Origin: Chloroflexota bacterium
Lineage (GTDB): Bacteria; Chloroflexota; Anaerolineae; Aggregatilineales; Phototrophicaceae
Direction: 5' to 3'
NCBI GenBank assembly: GCA_016223085.1
Contig: JACRPS010000002.1
Span: forward strand, 1 to 64,000
DNA: 64,000 bases
Positions 34,282 through 44,193 of this stretch are shown here, one piece after another. The position numbers and the translations under genes were made by a program. The notes below the pieces were generated by a model, which saw nothing but the letters and a program-made list of their open reading frames with translations, searched no databases and had not been told where the DNA came from. How positions within the stretch are numbered: the first letter of the stretch is position 1; every line of letters starts with the position of its first letter.

Positions 34282-37107
34282 ATGAACCGATACGCGCGTT
34301 TCCAACTGCTGGTTGTTTTAAGTCTGTTGTTTCTACTGCTGTATGCTGGCATCGCTTTTGACCCCTCGCGGGCCAGGCAGGAGCAGCCAACCGCGGCGGC
34401 GGAAACAACCGTTGACCCGACTACCATCCAGAGCGAATCGCTGCCTACCGGCGCGCCTGATATGTCGGGACAGATCGTGCCGGAACAGACGTCGGTCGTG
34501 GACAGCGTGCCAACGGCGGAAGCCACGCGGGAAGTACCCCCGGTTGAAACCACCGCTGAAGCCGGCCCGGAAGCCACTCCTGAAGCCACCGCCGAAGCAA
34601 CCACCGTTCCGACACAGCCGCCGCCTGACGTGCCACCGCAAACCCGACCAGAAGTCACCGCAGCAGTGTTGGCGGAGGAAACCGCTGTTCCAACGCCAGT
34701 TGAAGCCCAACCGCGCGAGTTGATCGTTGTGCCGCAGGCCGCAGAGCCGGACGTTGAACTTAGTGTTACCTGCCCGGCGCCGGGAGTAGCGCGGTTTACG
34801 CTGCGCAACTCCGGCGGACCGATGACCAGCCCTGGCACCTATACCGTTTCCGACCCGCCGCGCACAGCCAGTTTCCAGCTTGCCACCGGCGCGTCCATCT
34901 CGTTTGAAGCTGCCGGTAACGCCACCGTGACTGCCATTTATAATTCGCCGTCGTCCGGCCAGGTCACGCTGCGGGCGACAGGGTCGTGTACGATTGAGCC
35001 GACCCGCACACCGCCGCCGACGAACACGCCCGGGCCAACCAATACCCCGCGCCCAACCAATACCCCGGGACCAAGCAACACCCCGCGCCCGACGAATACG
35101 CCGGGACCAACCCGCACGCCACGTCCGACCAATACACCAACGATTACGCTGACGCCATCCATCACGCCGACCGCGTCAAATACGCCCCTGCCGACCAATA
35201 CACCAACGATCACCCTGACGCCGACAGATACACTCACGCCGACGATCACCCTGACGCCAACGATCACGCTCACGCCGAGCATTACGCCCACGCCGTCCAT
35301 CACGCCGACACCGAGCAACACGCCCACGCCATCGAATACGCCGACCAACACCAACACCCCGACGCCGACGCATACGCCGACGCCAACCAATACGCCAACA
35401 GCAACGGCAACAGTGGCTGACCCGTTGATCGAACTGGGTGTGACCTGTCTGCGAGCCGCGCCCGGTCAGCCAGTACAGGCGCGCTTCCGGCTGCGGAACG
35501 TCGCGGCGGATATGACCTCGCCAGGAATTTATACAGTTCGTGAGCCGGGGCAGCCAGTATGGTCAGATGAGTTTTTGCTGGAAGCCAATGAAGTGTTTGA
35601 CATCATCGCTGCTGGCAACGCCACCGTCACCGCGCTGTACAGCTCGCCTACCTTCAAGGATGTGTTCCTCAGCGTGACTGGAACCTGTCTGCCGCCGGTT
35701 GGCGTAACGCTCACGCCGACGCCGACTCCTTCGATCACGCCGACGCGCCAGCCTCGGCCAACGGATACCCCACCACCGCCGCCTCCGCCGCCGCCACCAC
35801 CGCCGACGGATACGCCGGCACCGCCACCGCCGCCAACCAATACGCCAGTGCCACCACCACCGCCGACGAATACGCCGGCGCCGCCACCACCGACGCTGCC
35901 ACCGCCGACGGTCGTGCCGCCAACGGTGGTGCCACAGGCCGGCAGTCTGGTCTGCGCGGATGTCATTGAGACAGGTGGCAGTGGTTTCCCGTTGATTGAT
36001 ATGTCGGCCTGCGCGCCGGACACGGCAGAAATGGCACGCGCCCCCTGGACACCGATCACGGTTGCGCCGGCGCAGTGCCCGGATTGGCTGGTCTACCATA
36101 CCGACATGACCGGCGATTGGGAGATTTTCCGCCTGGGTGAACTGCCGGACGGCGTGCAGGCCGACCCGAACCTGTCGCGCGGGGTGGGCCGCCGGGTATA
36201 CGATCTGATGCCCAGCCGGTCGCCCGACCAGAAGTGGGTGGCCTTCACCAGCAACCGCGATGGCAACTGGGAAATTTACATCTCCGCAGTGGAAGAAGAT
36301 AACATCCAGCGCGTGACCTATAATACCAGCGCCGCCGATCTCGACCCGGCCTGGTCACCGGTCAACGGCCAGATTGTGTACGAGTCGAATCGCAACGGCA
36401 ACTGGGACCTGTACCTGTTCGATGTGGCAATCGGCGCAGAAACCCGCCTGACCAACGCGCCCGCCAACGAGGTCAATGCGTTCTGGTCCTACGACGGTCA
36501 GAAGATTGTGTTCCAGAGCGACGCCGAAGGCTTCTGGCAGATTTACGAACTGACGATTGCCACCGGCGCGGAACGGCGACTTAGCGACGGACAGGGGGAC
36601 GACCACGCGCCGCAGTACTCCAGCGACAACCAGCTCATCGCTTTCCGTTCCTTCCGTGATGGCGATAACAGCGTGCTGTACATCATGAACGCCGATGGCA
36701 GCGACGTAGAGCGCATCTCCGACACTGGCGGCTACGCGCTCAATCACGCCTGGTCGCCGGATGGCCGCCTGATCGCTTACCAGTCCAATCTGGACGGCGA
36801 CGACGATATTTACGTCTACGATCTGGACACCGGTACGACACGGCTGCTGACGGATAACACGATTGAGGACTACGCCCCGACCTGGTTCTGTTACTCGCCA
36901 GTGCTGGTGTTCACATCAGATGTGACCGGCGATTCGAACCTGTTCAGCAACCCGGCGCTGCCGATTGACGCGCCGCCGATACTGGTCGAAAACGAGGCCA
37001 GCCAGCTTACGTTTGCGCCGGAGGCCGACCAGTATCCGTTAGCCATGCCGCCGGAAGAAAACGCCAGCCGGGGCGACCAACTGCCCTCGCCGCTGAAGAA
37101 TAAATAA
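34282..37107 (+). CDS. Thr-Pro-rich surface protein with TolB-like propeller
   Basis: A 941-residue protein with an N-terminal membrane anchor or signal ([20 protein letters not shown]). A disordered Pro/Thr/Glu stretch leads to a beta domain (about 155-235), a long Thr-Pro linker, a second copy of the same domain (about 380-470), a Pro-rich linker and then a beta-propeller (about 600-900) with repeated (S)PD(G)Q/K(I/W)V(A/F)-x(S) motifs such as [20 protein letters not shown]. Propellers of the TolB/WD40-PD40 type bind proteins or sugars. The two beta domains share [21 protein letters not shown] and AAGNATVTA(I/L)Y-SSP. It is exported and should stand off from the cell on its linkers. Confidence 0.88.
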   Translation: MNRYARFQLLVVLSLLFLLLYAGIAFDPSRARQEQPTAAAETTVDPTTIQSESLPTGAPDMSGQIVPEQTSVVDSVPTAEATREVPPVETTAEAGPEATPEATAEATTVPTQPPPDVPPQTRPEVTAAVLAEETAVPTPVEAQPRELIVVPQAAEPDVELSVTCPAPGVARFTLRNSGGPMTSPGTYTVSDPPRTASFQLATGASISFEAAGNATVTAIYNSPSSGQVTLRATGSCTIEPTRTPPPTNTPGPTNTPRPTNTPGPSNTPRPTNTPGPTRTPRPTNTPTITLTPSITPTASNTPLPTNTPTITLTPTDTLTPTITLTPTITLTPSITPTPSITPTPSNTPTPSNTPTNTNTPTPTHTPTPTNTPTATATVADPLIELGVTCLRAAPGQPVQARFRLRNVAADMTSPGIYTVREPGQPVWSDEFLLEANEVFDIIAAGNATVTALYSSPTFKDVFLSVTGTCLPPVGVTLTPTPTPSITPTRQPRPTDTPPPPPPPPPPPPTDTPAPPPPPTNTPVPPPPPTNTPAPPPPTLPPPTVVPPTVVPQAGSLVCADVIETGGSGFPLIDMSACAPDTAEMARAPWTPITVAPAQCPDWLVYHTDMTGDWEIFRLGELPDGVQADPNLSRGVGRRVYDLMPSRSPDQKWVAFTSNRDGNWEIYISAVEEDNIQRVTYNTSAADLDPAWSPVNGQIVYESNRNGNWDLYLFDVAIGAETRLTNAPANEVNAFWSYDGQKIVFQSDAEGFWQIYELTIATGAERRLSDGQGDDHAPQYSSDNQLIAFRSFRDGDNSVLYIMNADGSDVERISDTGGYALNHAWSPDGRLIAYQSNLDGDDDIYVYDLDTGTTRLLTDNTIEDYAPTWFCYSPVLVFTSDVTGDSNLFSNPALPIDAPPILVENEASQLTFAPEADQYPLAMPPEENASRGDQLPSPLKNK

Positions 37108-37197
37108 CGTGGAAGAAGCCGGGGCGACCCGACCGGTCGCCCATCTGATCGCCCAGGAGCTGGAAGCAGGCTGAAGAACCGGTTCATTCGGCTGGCA

Positions 37198-37219
37198 AGC
37201 CGCCTGGAAGGCGGCTTTT
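37198..37219 (+). terminator. Terminator after the TolB-propeller gene
   Basis: AGCCGCC-TGGA-AGGCGGCT followed by TTT(G)CG. It is the hairpin part of composite repeat copy 3. Confidence 0.7.
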
Positions 37220-37255
37220 GCGTTCAGCCGGATAGCTTTCAGCGTCTGGCGGCGC
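37198..37255. repeat. Composite terminator repeat, copy 3
   Basis: Hairpin plus GCGTTCAGCCGGATAGCTTTC and a GCGTCTGGC arm, with the same order as copies 1 and 2. It is preceded by an extra hairpin-like GAGCTGGAAGCAGGC as at 920-937. Confidence 0.75.
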
Positions 37256-37282
37256 GTGGTCGGGTAAGCCTGCGGCAGACGA

Positions 37283-37960
37283 TCACGGCTTGGCTGCCAC
37301 CGCCACGCTGACGCGATACGTCACCAAATTATCGAAGGCTGCGTCCACATCGCCGCTGCCAGAGGCAACCGATAGACCGGCGTAGCCGCTGCGGTAGGCG
37401 CTATCGTCCACCTCCGCCACCAGTTCGTTGTTGATATACAACGCCAGATGGTTGCCCACACACACGGCGCGCAGCAGGTTGTGGTCAATCTCCGGGCGAA
37501 TCGCGCTGGAACGCTGCCAGTCCACCAGCGGCAGCATCCCGTTGCCCTGTCCCTTTTGAATGGAATAATATCCGCTGGGAGTCATCATAAAATAATAACC
37601 GTCGCCATTGTTGGTGGTATCGGCGCGGCAAACCAGACCAAAACCGTTTTGATAGTTGGGCGTCAGCGGCGTCACTTCTACTTCCAGAATTACGTCGGTA
37701 TGTTCGGACCGGTTTAGCCCCCAGACGTAGCCGGGGTTCATGGTGTAGGCGCGGTAAACACCGTTTTCGACGCCCAGTTCCACGCCGTTTACGCCGGCGT
37801 ACCGTTCCCAACTGGTGGTGCGGTCAAACGTTTCGACCGACAGCCGCCGTCCCTGGACGATGCCAAAATCTGGCAGCAGCAACGTAAGACCGTCCTGCGC
37901 GGCAGCCGGATACAGGCTGACCAGCAGCAGGATCAGCCCCAGGAGTGATCGTTTATACAT
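37283..37960 (-). CDS. Exported concanavalin A-like (lectin-like) protein, short paralogue
   Basis: A 225-residue protein with a signal peptide (MYKRSLLGLILLLVSLYPAAA). The rest is one jelly-roll domain like the first domain of the protein at 22626: FDRTTSWERY, FGLVCRADTTNNGDGYYFMM, GYYSIQKGQGNG, LVDWQRSSAI and VDAAFDNLVTY. No catalytic residue can be assigned. The start at 37960 has AGGAGCGC 13 nt up, a little far. It converges on the TolB-propeller gene. Confidence 0.78.
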   Translation of the reverse strand: MYKRSLLGLILLLVSLYPAAAQDGLTLLLPDFGIVQGRRLSVETFDRTTSWERYAGVNGVELGVENGVYRAYTMNPGYVWGLNRSEHTDVILEVEVTPLTPNYQNGFGLVCRADTTNNGDGYYFMMTPSGYYSIQKGQGNGMLPLVDWQRSSAIRPEIDHNLLRAVCVGNHLALYINNELVAEVDDSAYRSGYAGLSVASGSGDVDAAFDNLVTYRVSVAVAAKP

Positions 37961-38136
37961 AATGGGTGCAGCGCTCCTGAATGCTAGGTGGCGATCACGG
38001 ATTACATTCAGGATAACCACTAATTCCGTAATGAAGGATTAAGAAATCGTTGTCTCCCCAGACAATAAGAGGCGACCAGGCCGATAGTACTATGTGGAGA
38101 TGGTCATTTCTTAACGCTTGTAACACGCGACAGCGA

Positions 38137-38910
38137 TCACAGCGGCCAGGTTCCGCCAGACAGGAAACCACCGTCTACCGCCAGCACGTGCCCCGTGACA
38201 AAGTTCGAGGCGGGTGACGCCAGAAACAGCGCCGCGCCAACAATATCCTCTGGCGTGCCCAGCCGACCGGCGGGGGTGTTGCCAATCACCCAGTTCAGCA
38301 CCGCTTCGTTTTCCCACAGCTTACGGTTTAGATCAGTGCGGATGAAACCCGGCGCGATGGCGTTCACCTGCACGTTGTCGCGCGCCCACTCCGCCGACAT
38401 GGTGCGGGTCATCTGCACGAGCGCGCCCTTGCTGGAGGCGTAGGACGCGATTTTACGCAGGCCGACAAACGATGACAGCGAGGCGATATTGATGATCTTG
38501 CCAGTTTGCGCGCTGACCATATGTTTCGCGGCGGCCTGACAGAGAAAAAACGGGCCGCGCAGGTTAACCGCCAGGATACGGTCGAAATCATCCGGCGTCA
38601 CCTCCAGCGTGGCGGTGCGGATATTCATGCCCGCGTTGTTGACCAGAATGTCCAGCCGACCGCGCCGGGCGATCACGTCCGCGATCATCTGCTGCCCGGC
38701 GGCAATGTCCTGCACGTCGAGTACGATGCCTTCCGCCGAGCCACCGCTTGCACAGATGCGGTTCACCGCCTCAGTGAGCATGTCTGCCCCCCGCGCGACG
38801 AGGACGACGTGCGCGCCGGCCTGGGCCATGCCCTCGGCAATCGCCAGCCCGATTCCCCGGCTGCCGCCGGTGATAACAGCCACTTTGGAGTCCAGACGAA
38901 ACCAGTCCAT
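38137..38910 (-). CDS. Short-chain dehydrogenase/reductase (SDR)
   Basis: The 257-residue enzyme is a classical SDR: the cofactor loop TGGSRGIG, the NNAG motif, catalytic Ser-Tyr-Lys in IASLSSF and YASSKGALV, and the C-terminal GFIRTDL. It reduces or oxidises an alcohol with NAD(P)(H). The highest family resemblance is to gluconate 5-dehydrogenase/3-oxoacyl-ACP reductase-like members, but the substrate is unknown. The start at 38910 is the natural MDWFRLDSKVAVITGG; GGGAA precedes it. Confidence 0.93.
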   Translation of the reverse strand: MDWFRLDSKVAVITGGSRGIGLAIAEGMAQAGAHVVLVARGADMLTEAVNRICASGGSAEGIVLDVQDIAAGQQMIADVIARRGRLDILVNNAGMNIRTATLEVTPDDFDRILAVNLRGPFFLCQAAAKHMVSAQTGKIINIASLSSFVGLRKIASYASSKGALVQMTRTMSAEWARDNVQVNAIAPGFIRTDLNRKLWENEAVLNWVIGNTPAGRLGTPEDIVGAALFLASPASNFVTGHVLAVDGGFLSGGTWPL

Positions 38911-39112
38911 CGTATTATTCCCGCTTTGTTCATCAAATACATCAGCTTTTTGCCACCGGCTGCAAGCAGCGGTAGCTGTCACCAAGTGTAACCGATCAAC
39001 CTGTTACCACCAAGTGGTAGGACAGGCTACAGGCAGACCAAAAGGATTGTAATCATGTGCAACCGGAACAAGGCGTTGCCATAACCTGATAAACTGCTGT
39101 TCCCAGAGGGAA

Positions 39113-39133
39113 GCAGGGGCGCAGCGCCCGACC
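39113..39133. repeat. GCAGGGGCGCAGCGCCCG palindrome
   Basis: A short GGGGCGC/GCGCCC inverted repeat between the SDR and the Rieske gene (38911-39188 holds no gene). Confidence 0.55.
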
Positions 39134-39188
39134 TTAAAAACAGGAACTTACAAACAGGTTACAAAATTTGCGCCGGTTGCCGCGCCCG

Positions 39189-40787
39189 TTATGAACTGCG
39201 CCGGGCATAGGCGACGAGATCGAAGCGGTCATCCCGCATCTGTTCCGGCGACAGCGGCAGTCTGTCACGCAGGATGTACTCGATGGCGTCCAGTTCCCGA
39301 TCATACCCACAGCCTGCCGCCGCCTGCAGCCGCCCATTACGAACGTAGAACGCGAGGAACTTCTCCTGTTCGGGCGTGCCGCCCCGGTAGATGATTTCGT
39401 CCCAGTTCTCGGCGTGGCCGACGTAGTTCAGCGTCAGCTTCCACTGACTTGTCCAGAAAAACGGCACGCGGCGGTTAAAATCCAGCGTGTCCCCCAGCAT
39501 GTTCCGCGCCGCCACGATGCCCTGCTGCTGCGCCACGCGCCAGTGTTCGATGCGCACGCCGCCATCGTGTCCATTGTCCCAGCGGGCAATATCGCCGGCG
39601 GCGAAGATGTCCGGGTCGGTCGTTTGCAACTGAGCATTTACCAGCACGGAACGGTCTTTTTCATGCAGCCGCAGGCCGGACTCGCGCAGGAAGTCGGTAG
39701 CCGGGGCAACCCCCACACCCACCACCACCATGTCCGCCTCCAGACGAGCGCCGCTGGAGAGTTCAACGCCGGTCACGTGCTCCCCTGCGCCACTGAAGCG
39801 CGCCACCCCTTCCCCCAGGTGGAAGCGCACGCCGTTGGCTTCGTGCCGCCGCTGGAACATACGGCCAATGTCATCACCCAGGATGCGGCCAAACGGCACC
39901 GCTTCCGGCGCGACGATGGTCACCGCCGTGCCGCGCCCGCTGGCGAGCGAGGCCGCTACCTCCATGCCGATAAAACTCGCGCCAATGACCACAGTCCGCG
40001 TCCCCGGCTGCGCTGCCTGGATAATCCGGTCGGCGTCCGACAGCGTCCGCAGGGTAAAGATGCCGCCAAGATCGGCACCGAGCACGTTGGTCAGGTGGCG
40101 GGGGGTCGCGCCGGTTGCCAGCAGCAGTTTATCGTAGCGAACCGGCTCGCCGGACTCGACAAAAACGGTGTGGGCCGCCGGGTCAATGCGGGTGACACGG
40201 ATGTTCAGGCGCAGGTCAATGTCGCGCGCCCGGTACCAGTCGGCGCTGCGCAGCGGAATCCACTCCGGTTTGGCGTGCCCATCCAGATAATCCTTCGACA
40301 GGTTGGGGCGGTCTACCGGGACGGTCGAAACGGCGCTGAGCAGCACAATCCTGCCGCCGAAGCCCGCCCGCCGCAGTTCTTCGGCAGCGGCGCTGCCTGC
40401 CGCCCCACCGCCGACAATCACAAACACGCGGCTATCGGTCGGCGCGGCCTGTCCCTGCGGTTCGGTGGCGTTATCGTGCGGCAGCGTCACAACCACATTG
40501 CCCGCCTCAATCTGAACTGGATAACGCGGCACGTCGTTCAGGGCGGGTGGTTCCAGCCGTGCGCCGCTGCGGATGTCAAAGCAGGCGTGGTGCCAGGGGC
40601 AGATCAGCGTATGGCCTTTCAGCACGCCTTCGTTCAGGGGCGCGCCGTAGTGGGTACATTTGCCGCCGAAAGCGTAATACTGTCCCTGCACCCGCGCCAG
40701 CACCACCGGCCTGCCTTCCAGTTCGATGCGGCGCATTTCGCCATCCTGTAACAGCGTCTCTGCCGGACCCACCGCGTGTTTCGACAT
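39189..40787 (-). CDS. Rieske-FAD reductase (AIF3/ferredoxin reductase-like)
   Basis: The 532-residue protein has an N-terminal Rieske [2Fe-2S] domain (C44, H46 in KCTHYGAPL; C63, H66 in CPWHHACF) followed by an FAD/NAD(P)H disulfide-reductase-like module with GGGAAGSAAAEEL for FAD, IGASFIGMEVAASLA for NAD(P)H and DIFAAGDIARW near the end. This arrangement is that of AIF-like (AIFM3) or Rieske-type ferredoxin reductases that move electrons from NAD(P)H to a redox partner. The partner is not in the window. ATG at 40793 is also possible, but AGGAG fits 40787 better. Confidence 0.92.
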   Translation of the reverse strand: MSKHAVGPAETLLQDGEMRRIELEGRPVVLARVQGQYYAFGGKCTHYGAPLNEGVLKGHTLICPWHHACFDIRSGARLEPPALNDVPRYPVQIEAGNVVVTLPHDNATEPQGQAAPTDSRVFVIVGGGAAGSAAAEELRRAGFGGRIVLLSAVSTVPVDRPNLSKDYLDGHAKPEWIPLRSADWYRARDIDLRLNIRVTRIDPAAHTVFVESGEPVRYDKLLLATGATPRHLTNVLGADLGGIFTLRTLSDADRIIQAAQPGTRTVVIGASFIGMEVAASLASGRGTAVTIVAPEAVPFGRILGDDIGRMFQRRHEANGVRFHLGEGVARFSGAGEHVTGVELSSGARLEADMVVVGVGVAPATDFLRESGLRLHEKDRSVLVNAQLQTTDPDIFAAGDIARWDNGHDGGVRIEHWRVAQQQGIVAARNMLGDTLDFNRRVPFFWTSQWKLTLNYVGHAENWDEIIYRGGTPEQEKFLAFYVRNGRLQAAAGCGYDRELDAIEYILRDRLPLSPEQMRDDRFDLVAYARRSS

Positions 40788-40839
40788 CGTCATTACTCCT
40801 CAATCAAGTCACTTTGAAAACCTATACGCTGAAAAAGTA

Positions 40840-42273
40840 CTAAACCGTTTTCGGGCTGTGGCGGTCGAGGTAGGATTCGGCAAACGTCAGGAAGCGGTAT
40901 ACGTCGGCGAAGTTCGACACGATGCCCAGCGATACCCGCACCGCGCCCGGCGACTTGTTGTCCATCACCATCAAAAACTGCTCAAAGGTCATGCGTTCCT
41001 CGTTCTGGAAACAGTCGCGCATCTCCTCGGCGGTCAGGTCGCCGGCGACTTCGCCCGCGCCGGGGTTGCAGAAGCACCCGGTACGCAGTGAGATGTTGTG
41101 AGCATTGGCTTCCGCCTCAACCTCGCGGAAATCAAAATGATGGCCGTCGGGATCGAAGAAGTTGATGGTGACCGTGCCGCCGCGCATCGTGGTTTCGACC
41201 GGCCCGTACAGCCGGATCAGCGGCGTCCCGTTGCTGTGGCGCAGGCTCATCAACTGCTCGATCAGCCAGCCCGCCAGGCACATCACCCGTTGGTGAATGG
41301 TTTCGATGCCGATGCCGGCGATGTGCTTGAGGCCGATTTCCACCGCCGGGATATTCAGGTAGTTGATCGTGCCGTCCTCGAAGGCCGCTTCTCCCTCTGC
41401 CAGGAAATAACCATCCCCCTGTACCGAAGCCAGCGTGATCGTGCCGCCGGCGAACCAGGGGCGGCGCAGCTTTTTCAGCGCGGCCTTGCGGGCGATCAGA
41501 CAGCCGATGCCGGTGGGATAACCGAAGATTTTGTAAAACGACAGATCAACAAAATCGGGCTGGCAGGCGCTCAGGTCAACCCGGTTGGTCGGCGCATAGG
41601 CGGCAAAATCCACCAGCACATCCCAGCCCTGCGCCTGCGCCAGTTGAATCCACGCCAGCGAGTGCTGCACGCCGGAGAAGTTGGACTGCGCCGGGTAGGC
41701 GAACAGGGTCTTGCCGGCGAACGGCGCATCCAGCAGCGCGCGCAGGGTGCGCTCATCAATCCGCAAATCGGGCGGCACGACGGGCACGTAGATCACCTCC
41801 GCGCCCTTCGCCCGCGCGAACTCGCGGATGCCGTTAACCGAGTTATGGTTGTCAAACGTCAGGATGAAGCGGTCGCCGGGCGCAAACGGGTAGGACTCGC
41901 CCACCAGCTTGAGCGCGCCGCTGGCGTTGGGTGTGAAGATACACACGTACTCGTCTGGCGCGGCGTTGAAGTATTCCAGCACGTACTGGCGGGCGCGTTC
42001 GTCCAGCTCGGTGGCGGCCTTCGAGGTGGGATTGCTGGAGTGGGGGTTGCCATACACCCCCCGGCGCAGGATGTCCATGTGCGCCGTGATCTGGCTGTCG
42101 GCATACAGGCTACCGCCAGTGTAATCGAGGTAGACATGCCCCTGCTCGTCCAGGCGGCTGTAATGCCGGGCGCGCAGGTCGTCCAGCGCGGCAGTGTGTT
42201 CGTAGGCCGGGTAAGCGCACAAAAATTCCTGATAGGCGGTGGGAAGACGGTCAGGCGGGAAACGGGGGGCCAT
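40840..42273 (-). CDS. Class V aminotransferase (cysteine desulfurase/MoCo sulfurase-like)
   Basis: A 477-residue PLP enzyme. Fold-type I marks are NPHSSNPTSKAA early, TPNASGALKLVGE, the PLP-Asp in VDFAAYAPTNRVDLS, the Schiff-base Lys in SFYKIFGYPTG and the active-site Cys loop SLRTGCFCNPG near the end. The Cys makes a cysteine-desulfurase or molybdenum-cofactor-sulfurase role plausible. It follows the PIG-L/CNB gene by 5 nt (stop TGA, ACCCG, ATG), so the two are surely co-translated. ATG at 42273 is preceded by GGAG; GTG at 42282 is an alternative. Confidence 0.9.
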   Translation of the reverse strand: MAPRFPPDRLPTAYQEFLCAYPAYEHTAALDDLRARHYSRLDEQGHVYLDYTGGSLYADSQITAHMDILRRGVYGNPHSSNPTSKAATELDERARQYVLEYFNAAPDEYVCIFTPNASGALKLVGESYPFAPGDRFILTFDNHNSVNGIREFARAKGAEVIYVPVVPPDLRIDERTLRALLDAPFAGKTLFAYPAQSNFSGVQHSLAWIQLAQAQGWDVLVDFAAYAPTNRVDLSACQPDFVDLSFYKIFGYPTGIGCLIARKAALKKLRRPWFAGGTITLASVQGDGYFLAEGEAAFEDGTINYLNIPAVEIGLKHIAGIGIETIHQRVMCLAGWLIEQLMSLRHSNGTPLIRLYGPVETTMRGGTVTINFFDPDGHHFDFREVEAEANAHNISLRTGCFCNPGAGEVAGDLTAEEMRDCFQNEERMTFEQFLMVMDNKSPGAVRVSLGIVSNFADVYRFLTFAESYLDRHSPKTV

Positions 42274-42278
42274 CGGGT

Positions 42279-43460
42279 TCACTCCGTACAGGGAACGTCA
42301 AGCAGTTCGGTTTCCAGTTTAACCGGCGGCTGGACGCGGACAAAATACTCGCAGCCAAACAGTTCCACCAGCATCGCTTCCGGGAACATGTGCGGGTCAA
42401 TCGGGTACTGCGTGCGGTGCGAGGCAACGGCGTGAATCTTCTGCTGGATATAGGCGGACACGTCAATGCAGGTGGTCGCGCCGGCGGCGGTGCCGACGCC
42501 ATCCTGCATTTGCAGTTCCGTCAGGGTGGCGTCCGCCCCACGACCGGCGAAGGCCGTCGGCGCGCCCGGCGAGAAGATCATGCAGGTGACGACCGACCGC
42601 GCGATCACGTGGGCGCTGCGCGGTTTGTGTTCCACCAGCGCCATTTCACCGAAGAAGTCGCCCGCGTTCAGATGGCTAAGCGTGGTCATGGTCCCGTCGG
42701 CCTCTTCGTGCAGCACTTCCGCCTCGCCGGACACGATGATGTACAGACAGTCGCCCACTTCGCCCTGTTCGACAATGTAAAAGCCGGGCGGATACCACTG
42801 CGTTGTCACAAAATCATTGGCATAGCGCAGCATCAGCGATTCCTGCGCGAACAGCGATAGTCCCTGAATAAAGCTGAGCGACCCCCGGTACTGGCCGCGA
42901 TTGCCTGCCAGCCATCTCACCAATTGGTCGAGGATTAAAAAGCGACGGTTGGGGAAAAAGCTGTGGTACAGGCGTGGAACGGCATGGGGCTGCAAGTCCT
43001 CCCGCCGGTGTTCGGGGTAGGCATCCGCATCGCCGGACACGGTGCAGGCCTGGGTCGTGGCGTGGCTGATGGCGATGTGGTCGGGGTGGCCGTAAGCGCC
43101 GGTGGGGTCGAAGGTCAGCACCACGTCCGGGCGAAAGCGGCGGATGGCGCGCACGACATCCCCGATCAAGGTAACCGGGTCGGCGTCCTGCAACTGGCCG
43201 TCCATATAGTCCCAGCACTCGACCTGCTGCACGCCCAGGTGCTTGCAGGCGCGCCGCAGTTCCTTCTCACGTACCGCGCCGAGCGTGCGCCGGGTGGCAG
43301 CGGCGGAGTCCTGAATCTGCCCGGCCTGGCCGCGCGTGGCGGAAATCACCATCAGTTCCGCGCCCTGATCGGCGTATTTTGCCAGCGTCCCGCCGGAGCA
43401 GAACGTTTCGTCATCCGGGTGCGCGTAAACACATAACAGACGCGGCGGTCGGCTGTTCAT
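42279..43460 (-). CDS. PIG-L/LmbE deacetylase with a nested cyclic-nucleotide-binding domain
   Basis: The 393-residue protein starts as a LmbE/PIG-L zinc deacetylase: AHPDDE (13-18) and GHPDH (124-128) bind zinc. At about residues 203-297 a cyclic-nucleotide-binding domain intervenes (QWYPPGFYIVEQGEVGDCLY, phosphate cassette FFGEMALVEHKPRSAHV at 270-286). The LmbE C-terminal block then resumes (DVSAYIQQKIHAVASHRTQY, 333-352, and GCEYFVRV). So the sensor is inserted inside the deacetylase fold. LmbE enzymes remove acetyl from GlcNAc-type sugars; regulation by cAMP or cGMP is an inference. GGAGGAG precedes the ATG at 43460. The aminotransferase follows in an operon. Confidence 0.9.
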   Translation of the reverse strand: MNSRPPRLLCVYAHPDDETFCSGGTLAKYADQGAELMVISATRGQAGQIQDSAAATRRTLGAVREKELRRACKHLGVQQVECWDYMDGQLQDADPVTLIGDVVRAIRRFRPDVVLTFDPTGAYGHPDHIAISHATTQACTVSGDADAYPEHRREDLQPHAVPRLYHSFFPNRRFLILDQLVRWLAGNRGQYRGSLSFIQGLSLFAQESLMLRYANDFVTTQWYPPGFYIVEQGEVGDCLYIIVSGEAEVLHEEADGTMTTLSHLNAGDFFGEMALVEHKPRSAHVIARSVVTCMIFSPGAPTAFAGRGADATLTELQMQDGVGTAAGATTCIDVSAYIQQKIHAVASHRTQYPIDPHMFPEAMLVELFGCEYFVRVQPPVKLETELLDVPCTE

Positions 43461-43619
43461 GGCTCTCCTCCCAGTAAACCTCATTCATCTTTCTATGGTG
43501 GGCAATTTGCGGGAAAAGTCAAATGGGTAGGCCGATGGAGAAATGATTATGCAGGCTTCCGCCAAGCCTTTGAACATCCGCGTTCGTGTCTGCCAGTCGC
43601 CGCAGCCTCTGACCCCGGT

Positions 43620-44189
43620 CTAATCCAGCCCGCGTTCTGGCGCAGGCTGCACGGGGACGTAAACGCGCGGCGTGGCGTTCTGGATGTACTCCAGGATGCG
43701 GGGGAGATTTTCTTCCGGCGAATACAGCGAGTCCGCCACCAGCGCGTTGTCCTTCCAGGGCTGGTAATAATCGCGCATCCGTTCCACGTCCTCCCAGCCG
43801 ACCGGCTTCCAGCCCGGCACGTACTGCACGCGCGTTTTCATCCGGTCACGCCAGACGGCGTCATCAGAACAGGTGCAGTAAATGGCGCAGAAGTTGGCCC
43901 TGTAGCGCGCCGCGATTTCGCTGGCGGTGGTGCGGAAGTGGTCGAGCGGAAAGGTCGCATCCAGAATCGCGCTTAACCCCAGCGACAACTGTTCGTCGGC
44001 CATGTCGAGGATGAGGTAATAACCGTCGCCGGTGGAGGCGTCGGCCAGGTGGTGATCGCGCAGGACGCGCTGCACCCGGTCCTTGGCAAATACCGGGACA
44101 TGCAGGCGGCGCGCGACCAGCCGCGCCAGCGTCGTTTTGCCGCTGCCGGGCATTCCGGCAAACAGGATAAGCGTTGGCTTCAACAGCAT
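43620..44189 (-). CDS. P-loop kinase-like ATPase
   Basis: A 189-residue protein with Walker A AGMPGSGKTTLA, an Arg-rich lid (DRMKTRVQY) and IYCTCSDDAVWRDR, as in small P-loop kinases of the zeta-toxin/AAA_33/gluconate-kinase group. It should phosphorylate a small molecule; the substrate is unknown. Its start ATG at 44189 is 4 nt after the stop of the lipoprotein gene, so they form an operon. Confidence 0.85.
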   Translation of the reverse strand: MLLKPTLILFAGMPGSGKTTLARLVARRLHVPVFAKDRVQRVLRDHHLADASTGDGYYLILDMADEQLSLGLSAILDATFPLDHFRTTASEIAARYRANFCAIYCTCSDDAVWRDRMKTRVQYVPGWKPVGWEDVERMRDYYQPWKDNALVADSLYSPEENLPRILEYIQNATPRVYVPVQPAPERGLD

Positions 44190-44193
44190 CGGT

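Noticed and set aside
35000-35420. Minisatellite-like CCGACGCCAACC tract
   Set aside because: It is the Thr-Pro linker of the surface protein; codons vary at third positions as expected for coding sequence.
39414-42435. Two plus-strand frames of about 445 codons opposite the Rieske and aminotransferase genes
   Set aside because: Shadow frames without motifs; the minus-strand products are clear.
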